Shown: positions 25,705 to 35,135, numbered from the stretch's first letter. The stretch is 64,000 nt of DNA from Paenibacillus peoriae (GCF_022531965.1 NZ_CP092831.1:4782501-4846500), one strand, 5' to 3'. Notes: generated by a model not told the origin, from the sequence alone. A program made the numbers and translations.

Positions 25705-28700
25705 TTACGAATACAACCACACCCGCATTAATGATAAAAGTTGTTCGGTTTGAATCGGTTTTTTTACATAATCGGAAGCGCCTGCCTCAATACACTTGGA
25801 ACGATCATCCTTCATGGCCTTGGCTGTCAGGGCAATAATAGGCATCTTCTCGAATTGTGGCATTAGCCGGATACGTCGCATCGCTTCATATCCATCCATT
25901 TCCGGCATCATCATATCCATCAGCACCAGATCAAAATCAGGTGTCTGTTCCAGCAGTTCCAGTGCTTCTCTTCCATTTTCGGCAAAGGTAACATCCATAC
26001 GATAGCTTTCCAGCACACTGGACAGAGCAAATACATTGCGAATATCATCGTCTACCAACAATATTTTTTTACCTTCAAACAGCTCTTCCTTGTTGTATAG
26101 CTTTTGCAAAATTTTTCGTTTGTCCTCAGGAAGATTCGCCTCTACACGATGCAAGAACAGCGTTGTTTCGTCCAAAAGCCGTTCCGGCGATTTAACATCT
26201 TTAATAATAATAGACTCTGCATATTTGCGAAGTTGCGTTTCTTCTTTGTTATCCAGATCTTTGCCTGTATAAATAATGATCGGCAGATCAGCTAGCTGCT
26301 CGTTCTCTCGAATACGATCCAGCAGCTCAAAACCAGTCATGTCGCTCAGCATCAGATCCAGTACCATGCAGTCATACCGCTGAGTGGCCAGCTCATTCAG
26401 TGCTTCCTGACCTGTCGATACCGCCGTAATGGCAACATCATCATGATCGATCAGCTCAATAATGGATTTACGCTGATTATCGTCATCTTCAACCACAAGA
26501 AGACGTTTGACCATTTGGTCTGTATACGATTTTATATGTGAAAATGCCTTATCCAGACTTTCCTTCGAGGAAGGCTTTTTGAGATAGGCAATCGCGCCCA
26601 TCATTAGGCCCTGCTTCACATCATCTATGACTGAAATAACATGCACTGGAATATGACGTGTCGATGAATTTCCTTTTAGCTCGCCTAAAATGGACCAGCC
26701 ATCCATCACAGGTAATTGAATATCTAATATAATAGCGTCCGGCAAATAAGACTGAGCCATGTTGAGCCCATCGTCTCCTTGGAGAGCGATCAGTGCCTTA
26801 AAGCCCCGGCTACGGGCCATATCGTACAAAATATTAGCAAAGTTAATATCATCCTCAATAATCAGCAGCACTTTATCCTGCGAGGTAATCTCGTTTCGGT
26901 CGTCCCCTGGATGTATAATGTCCTCCGCTTTGTTTTTCGAAGGTATCTGATATAATGGCAACTGTTTAGCAGGCATAATCATGGGAAGGTCCGTTTCTGC
27001 CGAGGCTGCAACATTCTCAAAATTCGAATTCACATCCGTACCGTTAAATTCCTCTCTCGAATGAGAATCCATATCCTCAGCCGTAGGCGTTTGTTCCGGC
27101 AAATACAGTGTGAAGCAACTGCCCTGTCCCTGCTCGGATTCCACCGTAATCACACCGCCCAACAATCTGGAAAGCTCGCGGCTGATTGACAGACCTAGTC
27201 CTGTCCCCCCATATTTCCGGCTGGTTGTACCGTCTACCTGCTGGAAGGCTTCGAAGATCAGATCCGTTTTATCGGAAGCAATCCCAATGCCCGTATCATG
27301 CACAGATAGAGCCAGATAGGATCTTCGTGGATTTAGCAGACCCGGAAGCTGTTCTCCATTTGCCCGAGATACACTGAAACGAATAGATCCTTCCGTGGTG
27401 AACTTGAATGCATTGGACAACAAATTACGTAAAATTTGTTTGAGACGATAACCGTCACTGATAATGGCATCTGGCAAGTTCTCTTCGATCTCGGTATGCA
27501 GTTGAAGCCCACGTTGGGCTGCGACCGGAGCAAAATTCTGCTCCACAAACAGTTCCAGTTCCTTCAAGTGGACCGCTTCATGGTTAATATCCATTTTTCC
27601 AGCGTCCACTTTGGATAAATCCAGAATTTCATCAATCATTTTCAGCAAATCCGCGCCTGACATATAAATGGTTTGTGCATATTCCACCTGCTTCGGCTTG
27701 AGATTGCCTTCCTTGTTCTCAGACAAGAGCTGAGAAAGAATGAGCAAGCTATTTAGCGGAGTACGCAGCTCATGAGACATATTGGCCAAAAACTCAGATT
27801 TGTATTTGCTTGTGATTCCTAGCTGCATGGCCTGTTGTTCCAACTGAGCTCGTGCATGTTCAATCTCGTCGTTCTTTTCTTCCACTTCTCGTACCTGTTC
27901 TTCTAGCGCTCTGGTTTTGGCAATTAGTTCAGTATTAAAATGCTCCAATTCTTCTTGTTGACGCTGTAACAATTCCTCTGAACGCTTGAGTTCCTCTGTT
28001 TGCTCCTCCAAATTTTCGTTGGAGCGCTTGAGTTCCTCTTGCTGAGTTTGTAGCTCCTCGGACTGGCATTGCAATTCCTCAGTAAGTGCCTGGGACTCGC
28101 GCAGCAATTGCTCTACACGCATCCGTCCCTTGATATTGTTCAGAATAATCCCCATGCTCTCTACTAATTGAGCAAACAGCTTCGTTTCCAGATCACTGAA
28201 GCGATCCAGTGACGCTATTTCTATAGCACCGATGCACTCATCTTCGAACAAAATAGGGAAAATCATAATTCCCACTGGCTTACTTTCTCCTAAGGCAGAG
28301 CCTATGGACAAATATCCGTCAGGAGCCTCTGTAATCAAGATCGGCTTACGATCCAAAACACATTGTCCGAGCAACCCTTCGCCTACCTGGATAACGTCTC
28401 TAATCGAATTTTCGCCAGTCACCTTTGCATAGGAGCCGTATAACTTAAATCGGTTGTCTTCTACATCTTTTCCTTGCAAATAGATGGCTCCATAACTGCC
28501 TCCCAAGATGGGCGTAAACTCACTAATGAACATCTGAGCAACTTGCTCCAGTGAATTTACGCCACGGAACAACTCAGTCACCCGAGCAGTATTGGCATTA
28601 AGCCAAGTTTGGTCCTTCTGCGTTTGAAGAACGGAATGTTCAAATTTCCGCTTTTCTTCCAAGTCTCCGGCCATTTGTTGAAATACACGAGCGACCTCAC

Positions 28701-29424
28701 CGATTTCATCTTTGGAGGCAACACTCATTCGGCTGATGGCCCTGTACTTTCCCTTGCCAAAACCATTAATCATGAGATTCACGACATTTAGACCTTTGGC
28801 AATACTTGGGAGCACCCACAAAATAACCAGTAAGCCCATGATCAGGCCGGCGGCCATCAGAATTGTGGTAATCTGCACAGATTCTTCATACGCCAAATTA
28901 GCTTGCTTCATGTCGCTATCAATTTCCCGATCCTGAAAAACGGCAAGGGCATTAATACTATCCATCGCCTCCTCTTGGGCAGGCAAACCAGTACTATTGC
29001 GGAAAGCGTTAGCCTCATCAATACGATCTTGCCCCAACAAAGAGACCAGTCTTTGTTCGTAACTTAAAAATTCATTCCACGCGACGGCTACCCGATCAAC
29101 CTGCTGTTGCTCTTCACTGGTGCCGGAATTCGTTTGCAGACTAGCCAGCACTTTCGTTCCAGTAGCCGAAATATCGTCCAGCTCGCGTTTGGCCTCACTA
29201 ACGGAGGAACCTGGATTCAAGATCAGATTGGCCATCACTTTGGCCATATCGTTCACCTGCCCGCGAATAGCTGTTGTTTTCCGGACTTTCATATATCGAT
29301 CCTGATAAACCTGATTCAACTGCTCATTCAGGCTCCCCATCCGGTCATAGCTGATTAGTGTCAGCACAAGGAGGATCGCCATAAGCGATCCAAAGCCAAT
29401 CAGCAGTTTATTTCTGATTTTCAT
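25705..29424 (-). CDS. Giant hybrid sensor kinase with three receivers, RsbK-like by context
   Basis: 1239 residues. TM1 about 7-27, an extracytoplasmic helical domain of CHASE3 type about 30-188, TM2 about 190-212, HAMP about 213-265, GAF about 285-435 and a Glu/Gln-rich coiled coil about 440-545 precede HisKA (FLANMSHELRTPLNS, His551) and HATPase (NLLSNAFKF, DTGIGI, GTGLGLSISREL). Three receivers follow with acceptors Asp901, Asp1023 and Asp1170 in IILDIQLPVMDG, MVLDLMLSDMTG and VLMDMMMPEMDG; all carry a conserved Lys. It overlaps the 3' end of the phosphatase gene by 17 bases. The CHASE3-HAMP-GAF-kinase layout matches the description of RsbK. Expected target is the receiver of the adjacent phosphatase. 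Three receivers are more than RsbK is known for. Confidence 0.85.
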   Translation of the reverse strand: MKIRNKLLIGFGSLMAILLVLTLISYDRMGSLNEQLNQVYQDRYMKVRKTTAIRGQVNDMAKVMANLILNPGSSVSEAKRELDDISATGTKVLASLQTNSGTSEEQQQVDRVAVAWNEFLSYEQRLVSLLGQDRIDEANAFRNSTGLPAQEEAMDSINALAVFQDREIDSDMKQANLAYEESVQITTILMAAGLIMGLLVILWVLPSIAKGLNVVNLMINGFGKGKYRAISRMSVASKDEIGEVARVFQQMAGDLEEKRKFEHSVLQTQKDQTWLNANTARVTELFRGVNSLEQVAQMFISEFTPILGGSYGAIYLQGKDVEDNRFKLYGSYAKVTGENSIRDVIQVGEGLLGQCVLDRKPILITEAPDGYLSIGSALGESKPVGIMIFPILFEDECIGAIEIASLDRFSDLETKLFAQLVESMGIILNNIKGRMRVEQLLRESQALTEELQCQSEELQTQQEELKRSNENLEEQTEELKRSEELLQRQQEELEHFNTELIAKTRALEEQVREVEEKNDEIEHARAQLEQQAMQLGITSKYKSEFLANMSHELRTPLNSLLILSQLLSENKEGNLKPKQVEYAQTIYMSGADLLKMIDEILDLSKVDAGKMDINHEAVHLKELELFVEQNFAPVAAQRGLQLHTEIEENLPDAIISDGYRLKQILRNLLSNAFKFTTEGSIRFSVSRANGEQLPGLLNPRRSYLALSVHDTGIGIASDKTDLIFEAFQQVDGTTSRKYGGTGLGLSISRELSRLLGGVITVESEQGQGSCFTLYLPEQTPTAEDMDSHSREEFNGTDVNSNFENVAASAETDLPMIMPAKQLPLYQIPSKNKAEDIIHPGDDRNEITSQDKVLLIIEDDINFANILYDMARSRGFKALIALQGDDGLNMAQSYLPDAIILDIQLPVMDGWSILGELKGNSSTRHIPVHVISVIDDVKQGLMMGAIAYLKKPSSKESLDKAFSHIKSYTDQMVKRLLVVEDDDNQRKSIIELIDHDDVAITAVSTGQEALNELATQRYDCMVLDLMLSDMTGFELLDRIRENEQLADLPIIIYTGKDLDNKEETQLRKYAESIIIKDVKSPERLLDETTLFLHRVEANLPEDKRKILQKLYNKEELFEGKKILLVDDDIRNVFALSSVLESYRMDVTFAENGREALELLEQTPDFDLVLMDMMMPEMDGYEAMRRIRLMPQFEKMPIIALTAKAMKDDRSKCIEAGASDYVKKPIQTEQLLSLMRVWLYS

Positions 29425-30589
29425 GCAAGCTCTCTCCCTCTTTCAACGAAATCCAGATCAGGCATTTATCATCATCACGATCTTGTGGCGCCTCTTTACG
29501 AAAAAAAGCATCCAGCATCGCTTCTTCATTCCATTGCTCATATTTACGCAGACACTCAGTCAGATACTCCAACTGCTCCTCATATTCACCTTCCACCGCC
29601 TCCAGCAAGCCATCCGTATACAAAGCGATATGCCCTGTTCCTTCATAATGAATCGTGTGCATTTCTGCATCAATCTTATCAAATAAACCAACCGGGCTGC
29701 ATGCACGGTCAAATTTGGTAATGCTACCATCCTGGTTGAACAACAAACCGGGAGGATGTCCCGCATTTACATAGTCAATTCGCCGTGCACGGGTATCAAT
29801 CACCATATAAATCGCCGTAAAATAATACTGTACCAGCTGTTTGCCCAGATCCAGTTGATTAAAACGACGATTCAGCTCTTGTATGACCTTCTCAGGCTCC
29901 ACATACGTGGTCACCGTGTCCTTAAGTACAGATGCAATGAACATGCAGAACAGCGAAGAAGAAATGCCATGTCCCATCATATCCAGCAAAATGATGGCAT
30001 ATCGCCCCTCCCCTAACGGATACCAAGAATATAAATCCCCTGCCAGTTCAAAGGAAGGCTGATAGAGCGCATTTACTTGCAGCACCGGGTCCTGAATGGC
30101 AGGACTAAGTACCGCTTGCTGCACCATCGCGGCCAGCTTCAACTCATCCTGAATTCGCTGATCCCGATCCTTATGCCAGTCCTTCTCCAATTTGAGACGC
30201 AAGGCAGATCGGATTCGCGCCATTAGCTCTACCTTGTTGATCGGCTTCGTGACGTAATCGACGGCTCCCACATCCAGAGCTTCAGCCAATTTTTTAGAAT
30301 CACCTACAGCCGTTACCATAATAATCGGGATATCTTTTAAATGCTCATATTCCTGCACAATACTGCAAGCTTCAATGCCGTCCATTTCAGGCATCATCAT
30401 ATCCAGCAGCACCAGATCAATATCTGAAGGACGGGGCCTGAGACTAATGGTACGATCGCCTATTCCCAGATGCTCTAACATTTCTGCGGCCGAGTTAGCA
30501 GAGATCACATCCCGATAATTTTCTTTTTTTAGTATCTCACGAATAATAATGATATTCGTCGGGTTATCGTCAACAATTAGAATTCTCAT
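29408..30589 (-). CDS. Receiver-PP2C phosphatase, RsbY/RsbU-like
   Basis: 393 residues. The N-terminal receiver has acidic pocket DD near 7-8, acceptor Asp63 in VLLDMMMPEMDG, Thr/Ala switch and Lys in YVTKPI. A helical linker (LRLKLEKDWHKDRDQRIQDELKLAAMVQQAVL) leads to a SpoIIE-type PP2C domain: SFELAGDLYSWYPL (metal Asp), AIILLDMMGHGISSSLFCMF (DMxGHG), NRRFNQL, YVNAGHPPGLLF, ALYTDGLLEA and DDKCLIWI. The layout is that of RsbY (B. cereus group): phosphorylated by RsbK, it dephosphorylates RsbV and releases SigB. It is first gene of the block; a -10-like TATAAT lies at 30617-30622. Confidence 0.87.
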   Translation of the reverse strand: MRILIVDDNPTNIIIIREILKKENYRDVISANSAAEMLEHLGIGDRTISLRPRPSDIDLVLLDMMMPEMDGIEACSIVQEYEHLKDIPIIMVTAVGDSKKLAEALDVGAVDYVTKPINKVELMARIRSALRLKLEKDWHKDRDQRIQDELKLAAMVQQAVLSPAIQDPVLQVNALYQPSFELAGDLYSWYPLGEGRYAIILLDMMGHGISSSLFCMFIASVLKDTVTTYVEPEKVIQELNRRFNQLDLGKQLVQYYFTAIYMVIDTRARRIDYVNAGHPPGLLFNQDGSITKFDRACSPVGLFDKIDAEMHTIHYEGTGHIALYTDGLLEAVEGEYEEQLEYLTECLRKYEQWNEEAMLDAFFRKEAPQDRDDDKCLIWISLKEGESLHENQK

Positions 30590-30687
30590 TGGCTTCTCCT
30601 TATCTGTAACTCATGTATTATACTATACCTACTTAAACGGCAACACCCTTGTTGATTAGTAGTAGTGTTTCCGTAAGAAGGCATTCC

Positions 30688-30738
30688 AAAAACATAGATA
30701 AGGAATGAGGCTGAACCCCATTCCTTATCTATGTTTTT
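30688..30738. terminator. Symmetric bidirectional terminator
   Basis: AAAAACATAGATAAGGAATG is followed by an 11-nt loop and its exact inverse complement, ending TTTTT. It isolates the phosphatase/kinase block from the YflT-type gene upstream. Confidence 0.92.
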
Positions 30739-30823
30739 GGAGGACCCGCGAAACACTTGTGCTGCGGTCAACTTCCTCTTTTTCGAATCTAATGTCACGC
30801 TGCTCTTATAGTGAACAGCGATA

Positions 30824-31165
30824 TCACGCTTTTTTAGCAATGACCAGCACTTTCCCCTGATCCAGTTCTTTTTCATAAAAGTCAGCTTCCGTATCTGTAA
30901 ATCCCAAGGAAGTAATTTTAGCGCGAAGCTCATCGCCGCGGGAACGGAACAAGTTGGCTAATGAATCGAAAACGCCCTCTTCCTTAATCCCGATTTCCTT
31001 GGCATCCACCGTATCGGCAATACGATCTGTCCGATCCTGATCATGAGCGAGCACGAACACATCCTCATAACGATAGCCTGTGTTACGCAACTCATTTACT
31101 GCTTCAACGGCTTGTACACCGTTATCTACCACTTTGGCATAAGATTTATGATTGGTCTGATTCAT
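30824..31165 (-). CDS. YflT-type general stress protein
   Basis: 113 residues from the ATG at 31165 (AAAGGAG ten bases upstream). KVVDNGVQAVEAVNELRNTGYRYEDVFVLAHDQDRTDRIAD is the opening of the heat-induced stress protein YflT domain (PF11181), followed by FRSRGDELRAKITSLGFTDTEADFYEKELDQGKVLVIAKK. yflT belongs to the SigB regulon in B. subtilis. Its position immediately upstream of the sigB signalling block fits, though I see no clear SigB promoter. Function unknown. Confidence 0.85.
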   Translation of the reverse strand: MNQTNHKSYAKVVDNGVQAVEAVNELRNTGYRYEDVFVLAHDQDRTDRIADTVDAKEIGIKEEGVFDSLANLFRSRGDELRAKITSLGFTDTEADFYEKELDQGKVLVIAKKA

Positions 31166-31261
31166 GTTTCTCACGCTCCTTTAAGGATTGACTTCTCTGA
31201 CTATTACACTTCACATATCCATTTGAAACTTCCATGTTATGTCATGCCTTAAAAAAATCAA

Positions 31262-31780
31262 TTACCATTCCGTTTCATCAAAAAACTCAACATACTTAGG
31301 TTTATCAGACGTCTCATCCATAAACACTTTGATTGCACGTTGTCCGCGTACATATACCTCTCCGTCTTCCGCCGTGAATTGCGAGCCACCCAGCGCCTGA
31401 TCGAGCGTTTTCCGTTGCAGCGGCAGCCACTTATCATTCACCTTGATTCGACCGGCAGCAGGATCTACATGCACATAAGAAACGACGTCCTCACGCATAC
31501 CTACCACAACATCTGGATATTGGTATTCTGTAGAAAGCAGCAACTTATCCTTTTTGACTCGCTGTGGCTTGCCCAGCTTTTTCAATACATCAGCACGTGT
31601 ATCATCCAAAGATATGCCATTTAAGGTATGAAAATCTGCTGGTACAGCATGTGGAGCGGGTATCGTCTGCACAGTCCTAACCACATGTCCCGCTATTTGC
31701 GGGGAAACGGTTTGCTGAACCGTATCCTGTCCGGAAAAGGGAGTGAGCAAACCAGCAGCTAGTAATAACGTCTTCATCAT
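31262..31780 (-). CDS. Small secreted protein, function unknown
   Basis: About 172 residues from an ATG at 31780 with GAAAGGG eight bases upstream. It has a short basic/hydrophobic N-terminus (MMKTLLLAAGLLTPFSG) that looks like a signal peptide. The mature part has FHTLNGISLDDTRADVLKKLGKPQRVKKDKLLLSTEYQYPDVVVGM, which resembles the SmpA/DUF4309-like pattern of small beta-sandwich proteins (G-x-S-L-x-D-T-x-x-D-V...LG-P). Charged strands follow and the end is acidic (YVEFFDETEW). No firm family. Confidence 0.65.
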   Translation of the reverse strand: MMKTLLLAAGLLTPFSGQDTVQQTVSPQIAGHVVRTVQTIPAPHAVPADFHTLNGISLDDTRADVLKKLGKPQRVKKDKLLLSTEYQYPDVVVGMREDVVSYVHVDPAAGRIKVNDKWLPLQRKTLDQALGGSQFTAEDGEVYVRGQRAIKVFMDETSDKPKYVEFFDETEW

Positions 31781-31831
31781 AAATCTCACCCTTTCAATGA
31801 ATTTCCTGTAGTTTACGGTTCAGCCACTATG

Positions 31832-32353
31832 CTACTGACGCATTTTCTGCCACACCCCAGCAGCGATGTCTACATAACCCAACCAGTTTTTACCTGGCTT
31901 GGCCGCAGGCTCCTCATAAGTCGCATTGTAGCTCTGAACCGTCCGCTCCGTTGCGGTCAAAGGTCTATTCGATGTCGTTGCCTTGATCGCGTTATCCGTT
32001 CTGGAAGTATTACTCGCAGCGCTATGCGATTTCTGAAACCGTGTCATTAACGCTGTTGAAGCCTGCTTGGCAGCCAACGTCACTTCGCTGAGTACCTCCC
32101 CCAAATTTCTAACCGATTCCATCACTGGCTCCACTTGCTTCAATTTATGATCAACATCTGCGGTGATGTCATTCGCATGTCGAACCGTTTGTTTTACTTC
32201 ATAACTCAGTTCATCAATCGTTTTTTGTACATCCTGCAAGGTTTGAGTCACCTTATCCAAAGAGCCTTGTGCTGCTTTCAACGTTTTAATGAGGAAAATA
32301 ACGAGAACTGCAAATGCGATAGCAATAATAAAAATGCTGACCTGTGTTAACAT
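31832..32353 (-). CDS. DUF948-domain protein (YtxG-like)
   Basis: 173 residues. One N-terminal membrane segment (VSIFIIAIAFAVLVIFLIKTL) leads into a heptad-rich coiled coil (about 25-105; LDKVTQTLQDVQKTIDELSYEVKQTV), the DUF948 layout of B. subtilis YtxG, a SigB/SigH-associated stress protein. The C-terminal 60 residues are polar and probably disordered. As with the YtxH and YflT genes in this window, its homologues are general-stress genes. Confidence 0.8.
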   Translation of the reverse strand: MLTQVSIFIIAIAFAVLVIFLIKTLKAAQGSLDKVTQTLQDVQKTIDELSYEVKQTVRHANDITADVDHKLKQVEPVMESVRNLGEVLSEVTLAAKQASTALMTRFQKSHSAASNTSRTDNAIKATTSNRPLTATERTVQSYNATYEEPAAKPGKNWLGYVDIAAGVWQKMRQ

Positions 32354-32613
32354 AGCGTAACCTCTCTTTCGTCTTTCACGATGATGTTTATGATTACTGC
32401 ATAGTTACCCTTTAGATTCAGACACGAAACAACGTCCAGGCTGGCTTCTTCTCCGCTCCAAACGTTATGATTCACGGACTCTCACACCGTTTAAAACAAC
32501 GTATAACGATGGCACAGACACGAATATTCTATAGAAGTCTCCATCATCTGCAACCATGCTCTATCGGGGCGTGAGTATGCCACATTATATACAATTAAAG
32601 GAGGATACAGAAC

Positions 32614-32781
32614 ATGCTAAAATGGTCCGCTTTATTCTTAATTTTTGCTGTGATCGCCGGTATCTTAGGTTTTTTTGGTATCGTCGTGTCCGTAGCTGCT
32701 ACAATCGCTAAAATATTATTTGTGATATTTCTGGTGTTGTTCGTCATTTCACTCTTCACCAGAAGAAAACGGGTTTCATAG
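32614..32781 (+). CDS. DUF1328-type small membrane protein (YtjA-like)
   Basis: A 55-codon frame starts at an ATG with AAAGGAGG nine bases upstream. The product [40 protein letters not shown] ends with RRKRVS. It has two membrane segments with the W-A/S-L-x-F-x-I-x-A-x-I-A-G-x-L-G-F signature of DUF1328 (E. coli YtjA). It is followed by a strong terminator. The 250 bases before it (32354-32613) contain nothing else I can identify. Confidence 0.85.
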   Translation: MLKWSALFLIFAVIAGILGFFGIVVSVAATIAKILFVIFLVLFVISLFTRRKRVS

Positions 32782-32825
32782 TTATCGGATGCTAGCTGCA
32801 CAAAAGCAATATTCTAAATGTCTAT

Positions 32826-32877
32826 AAAAAAAGGATGTTCCCACCCTGGTCAACAGGGCTGTGGAACATCCTTTTTT
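32826..32877. terminator. Bidirectional intrinsic terminator
   Basis: AAAAAAAGGATGTTCC and GGAACATCCTTTTTT form a 15-bp stem with a loop of about 21 nt between the convergent DUF1328 and NlpC/P60 genes. Confidence 0.9.
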
Positions 32878-32907
32878 GATGCAGCTTTTTAACAGTTAGC
32901 GGCGCTT

Positions 32908-34074
32908 TTATTGAATCACGCTGCCCCCAAACAGGAAACGGTCCTGCCAAGGCTTGCTGAAATCCGTAACTTTTACACCGCCACCCGCTACAGAAAACGT
33001 ATGGAGAAGCTTGTTGTCTCCCAAATATACAGCTACGTGTGTAATCGTTTGGGAGGAGTTATCCAAGGACGTGTACGCCCCGGAAGATGCATTATAATTT
33101 GTAAAGAAGAGCAAATCGCCACGCTTCAGCGTAGTCATGTCCGTATTCGGCTGACTGTTTTGCTTGATCCACTCACCCTGTGAACGAGAATCTGCCGGAA
33201 GCTGGATACCTACAGCCTGACGGAAAATTTGACGGGTAAATGCCGAGCAATCAAAAGTAGCCGTACTGCTACGATCCGAACCATATTCATATGGAGTTCC
33301 GAGATAAGTCATCCCCGTGTTAATAACCTGCTCTATTGCAGCCGCTGCATCACCGGAAAATATGTTCATAGTTGACGCAGGAGAGGCTGTCACAGGTATT
33401 GCAGTAGTATCAGGAGTGGTTGTCACCGGAGCAGACACAGGCTGCTGCACAACAACGCCCTCACCAATACGAATATACTGTGGAGACGAGCTGACGTAAC
33501 CCACCGTACCACCAGCATTGGTAACCTTGAACCAATAGGCATTACTTGGATCGGTAATCGTAACGACATCCCCTGCATTCAAATAGCCCAAGACCTCGGA
33601 AGAAGTGGATGCCTCCGCCCGCAAACGAACGGACGTTTGAATCGTAGCTTTCGTTTGACCGGCAGAACTATTCACTGAGGCCACAGCCTCTTTAGCTGAA
33701 ACATTTTTAACTGACTCTGTGGCTTCCGATTTACGAGTGGTAGACGGGGTGACAGCAGCAGCGACGCTGGTAGCGCCAACTTTTATGTACTTGTCGGAGC
33801 TGCTAGTGTATCCGGTTACTCCATCAGAAGTCTTGATCTTATACCAATAGCTGTTGGTTTTCTCCAATACCGTTACGGCCTCTCCCTGCTTCATAAAGCT
33901 GACTACATCCCCTGTAGTCGAAGGACCGGATCTAAGCTTTACAGCCGCCTGAATAACCGCCTTCTGTCCCGTGGATGCTGTTGATGCCGCTGCGTCAACC
34001 TGACCCGGCGCCACATGAATTGCTGTCAACAGCGCGGCTGACGTCATGAGCATTCCCATCACGCGTCTTCTCAA
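32908..34074 (-). CDS. Secreted NlpC/P60 endopeptidase with two SH3 domains
   Basis: 388 residues from a TTG with AGGAGG seven bases upstream. A signal peptide (MRRRVMGMLMTSAALLTAIHVAPGQVDAAA) is followed by two bacterial SH3 domains (about 36-100 and 140-205; AVIQAAVKLRSGPSTTGDVVSF and ATIQTSVRLRAEASTSSEVLGY). A Thr/Pro-rich linker leads to NlpC/P60 (about 250-388) with catalytic Cys in TFDCSAFTRQIF, His in ITHVAVYLGDNKLLHT and a third polar His in LLHTFSV. Such enzymes cleave gamma-D-Glu-diaminopimelate in peptidoglycan stem peptides. It is monocistronic. Confidence 0.92.
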   Translation of the reverse strand: MRRRVMGMLMTSAALLTAIHVAPGQVDAAASTASTGQKAVIQAAVKLRSGPSTTGDVVSFMKQGEAVTVLEKTNSYWYKIKTSDGVTGYTSSSDKYIKVGATSVAAAVTPSTTRKSEATESVKNVSAKEAVASVNSSAGQTKATIQTSVRLRAEASTSSEVLGYLNAGDVVTITDPSNAYWFKVTNAGGTVGYVSSSPQYIRIGEGVVVQQPVSAPVTTTPDTTAIPVTASPASTMNIFSGDAAAAIEQVINTGMTYLGTPYEYGSDRSSTATFDCSAFTRQIFRQAVGIQLPADSRSQGEWIKQNSQPNTDMTTLKRGDLLFFTNYNASSGAYTSLDNSSQTITHVAVYLGDNKLLHTFSVAGGGVKVTDFSKPWQDRFLFGGSVIQ

Positions 34075-34265
34075 TGTTGCACCTCCTGGCTGTTTTTACG
34101 AATTTGAAGAGCATATCCAATTCCGACGAATATAGCCGGACATGCCTTCATTATAGTAAAAGCAGCAGGAAGAGAGATATAATCCAAACGTCACAAAAGG
34201 AAGCGTATACGCCTTTTACATATAGGTCTAAAGTCACTTTTAATACTAACTATTTAATAATTAAT

Positions 34266-35135
34266 CTATAATTTGGGTTCTACATGGACATGGACATGCA
34301 TCGTATTATGAACCTCTTGTAGGCGCTCCTCAATCCGGTCGCTGATCCGATGCCCTTCAATCAGGCTGAGTTGCGGATTCACCTCAATGACCACATCCAC
34401 TAGTGCATGATTGCCGTGTACACGTGCCTTAACGTCCCGAATCCCCTCTACTCCAGGTATACGGGCAATCGTACTTCGTAAGTCAGACAGTTCTTGCTCA
34501 TCAAATCCATCGGTCAAGCTGTGTGTGGAATCCTTAAAAATATCCCACGCTGTTTTGCAAATGATACATCCTACCGCGATCGCAGCTACAGTATCCAGCC
34601 AGGGTAGCCCGAACTGTGCGCCGATAATGCCAACTGCTGCCCCAACACTGACAAGTGCATCCGATAGATTATCCTTGGCCGCTGCCAGCAAAGCCTTATT
34701 GTTAATTTGCCGTGCCAGCCTGTTATTGTACAAGTACACTCCCAGCATAATCACGGCACAAATCACAGCTACACCCGCGGAGGTGATATCCGGTATTTGC
34801 TTTCCGCCCTTGAAAATGCTGCCGATCCCATCAATAAGCACCTGCAAACCGACGACAGCCATAATAAAGGACGCCAGCAGCGCCGCGATCGTTTCTGCCC
34901 GAAAATGTCCATAGGCATGGTCAGAGTCCGGTGGCTTTTGGGAAATTCTCAGTCCAACCAGTACAGCAACCGACACTACAATATCGGTGACATTATTGAA
35001 GCCATCCGCCCGCAATGCGCTAGAAGCAAATATATACCCGCTAATCAGCTTAAAGGCGGACAGCAAGAGATAAGCAGCAATGCTTACCCACGCCCCACGC
35101 TCACCTTTTCGGATTTCATCATAGACATTTACCAC
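34266..35135 (-). CDS. Cation diffusion facilitator (Zn/Fe/Mn-type) transporter
   Basis: About 289 residues. The GTG at 35135 is favoured, with AAGGAG 11 bases upstream, because an earlier GTG overlaps the ribosome site. The CDF pattern is clear: six TM segments, metal site ALRADGFNNVTDIVVSVAV in TM2 (DxxxD-like), HAYGHFRAETIAAL, and ALLAAAKDNLSDALVSVGAA in TM5 (D-x-x-x-D). The cytoplasmic ferredoxin-like tail ends NTMHVHVHVEPKL, whose His residues bind metal. It exports divalent metal by H+ antiport. Asn in FNN and KDNLSD suggests a Mn/Fe/Zn-type site; specificity is uncertain. The leader contains hairpins (see 35136-35589). Confidence 0.9.
   Translation of the reverse strand: MVNVYDEIRKGERGAWVSIAAYLLLSAFKLISGYIFASSALRADGFNNVTDIVVSVAVLVGLRISQKPPDSDHAYGHFRAETIAALLASFIMAVVGLQVLIDGIGSIFKGGKQIPDITSAGVAVICAVIMLGVYLYNNRLARQINNKALLAAAKDNLSDALVSVGAAVGIIGAQFGLPWLDTVAAIAVGCIICKTAWDIFKDSTHSLTDGFDEQELSDLRSTIARIPGVEGIRDVKARVHGNHALVDVVIEVNPQLSLIEGHRISDRIEERLQEVHNTMHVHVHVEPKL

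Noticed and set aside
25705..29424. Numerous 60-80 codon open frames on the plus strand opposite the large kinase
   Set aside because: They lack ribosome sites and family features and lie fully inside a well-supported 1239-residue gene; they are shadows of its codon pattern.
30590..30660. A SigB-type promoter (GTTTAA with GGTATA) before the receiver-PP2C gene
   Set aside because: The two blocks are only about three bases apart, not the 12-15 needed; a SigA-type -10 TATAAT is the better call, with only a weak -35.
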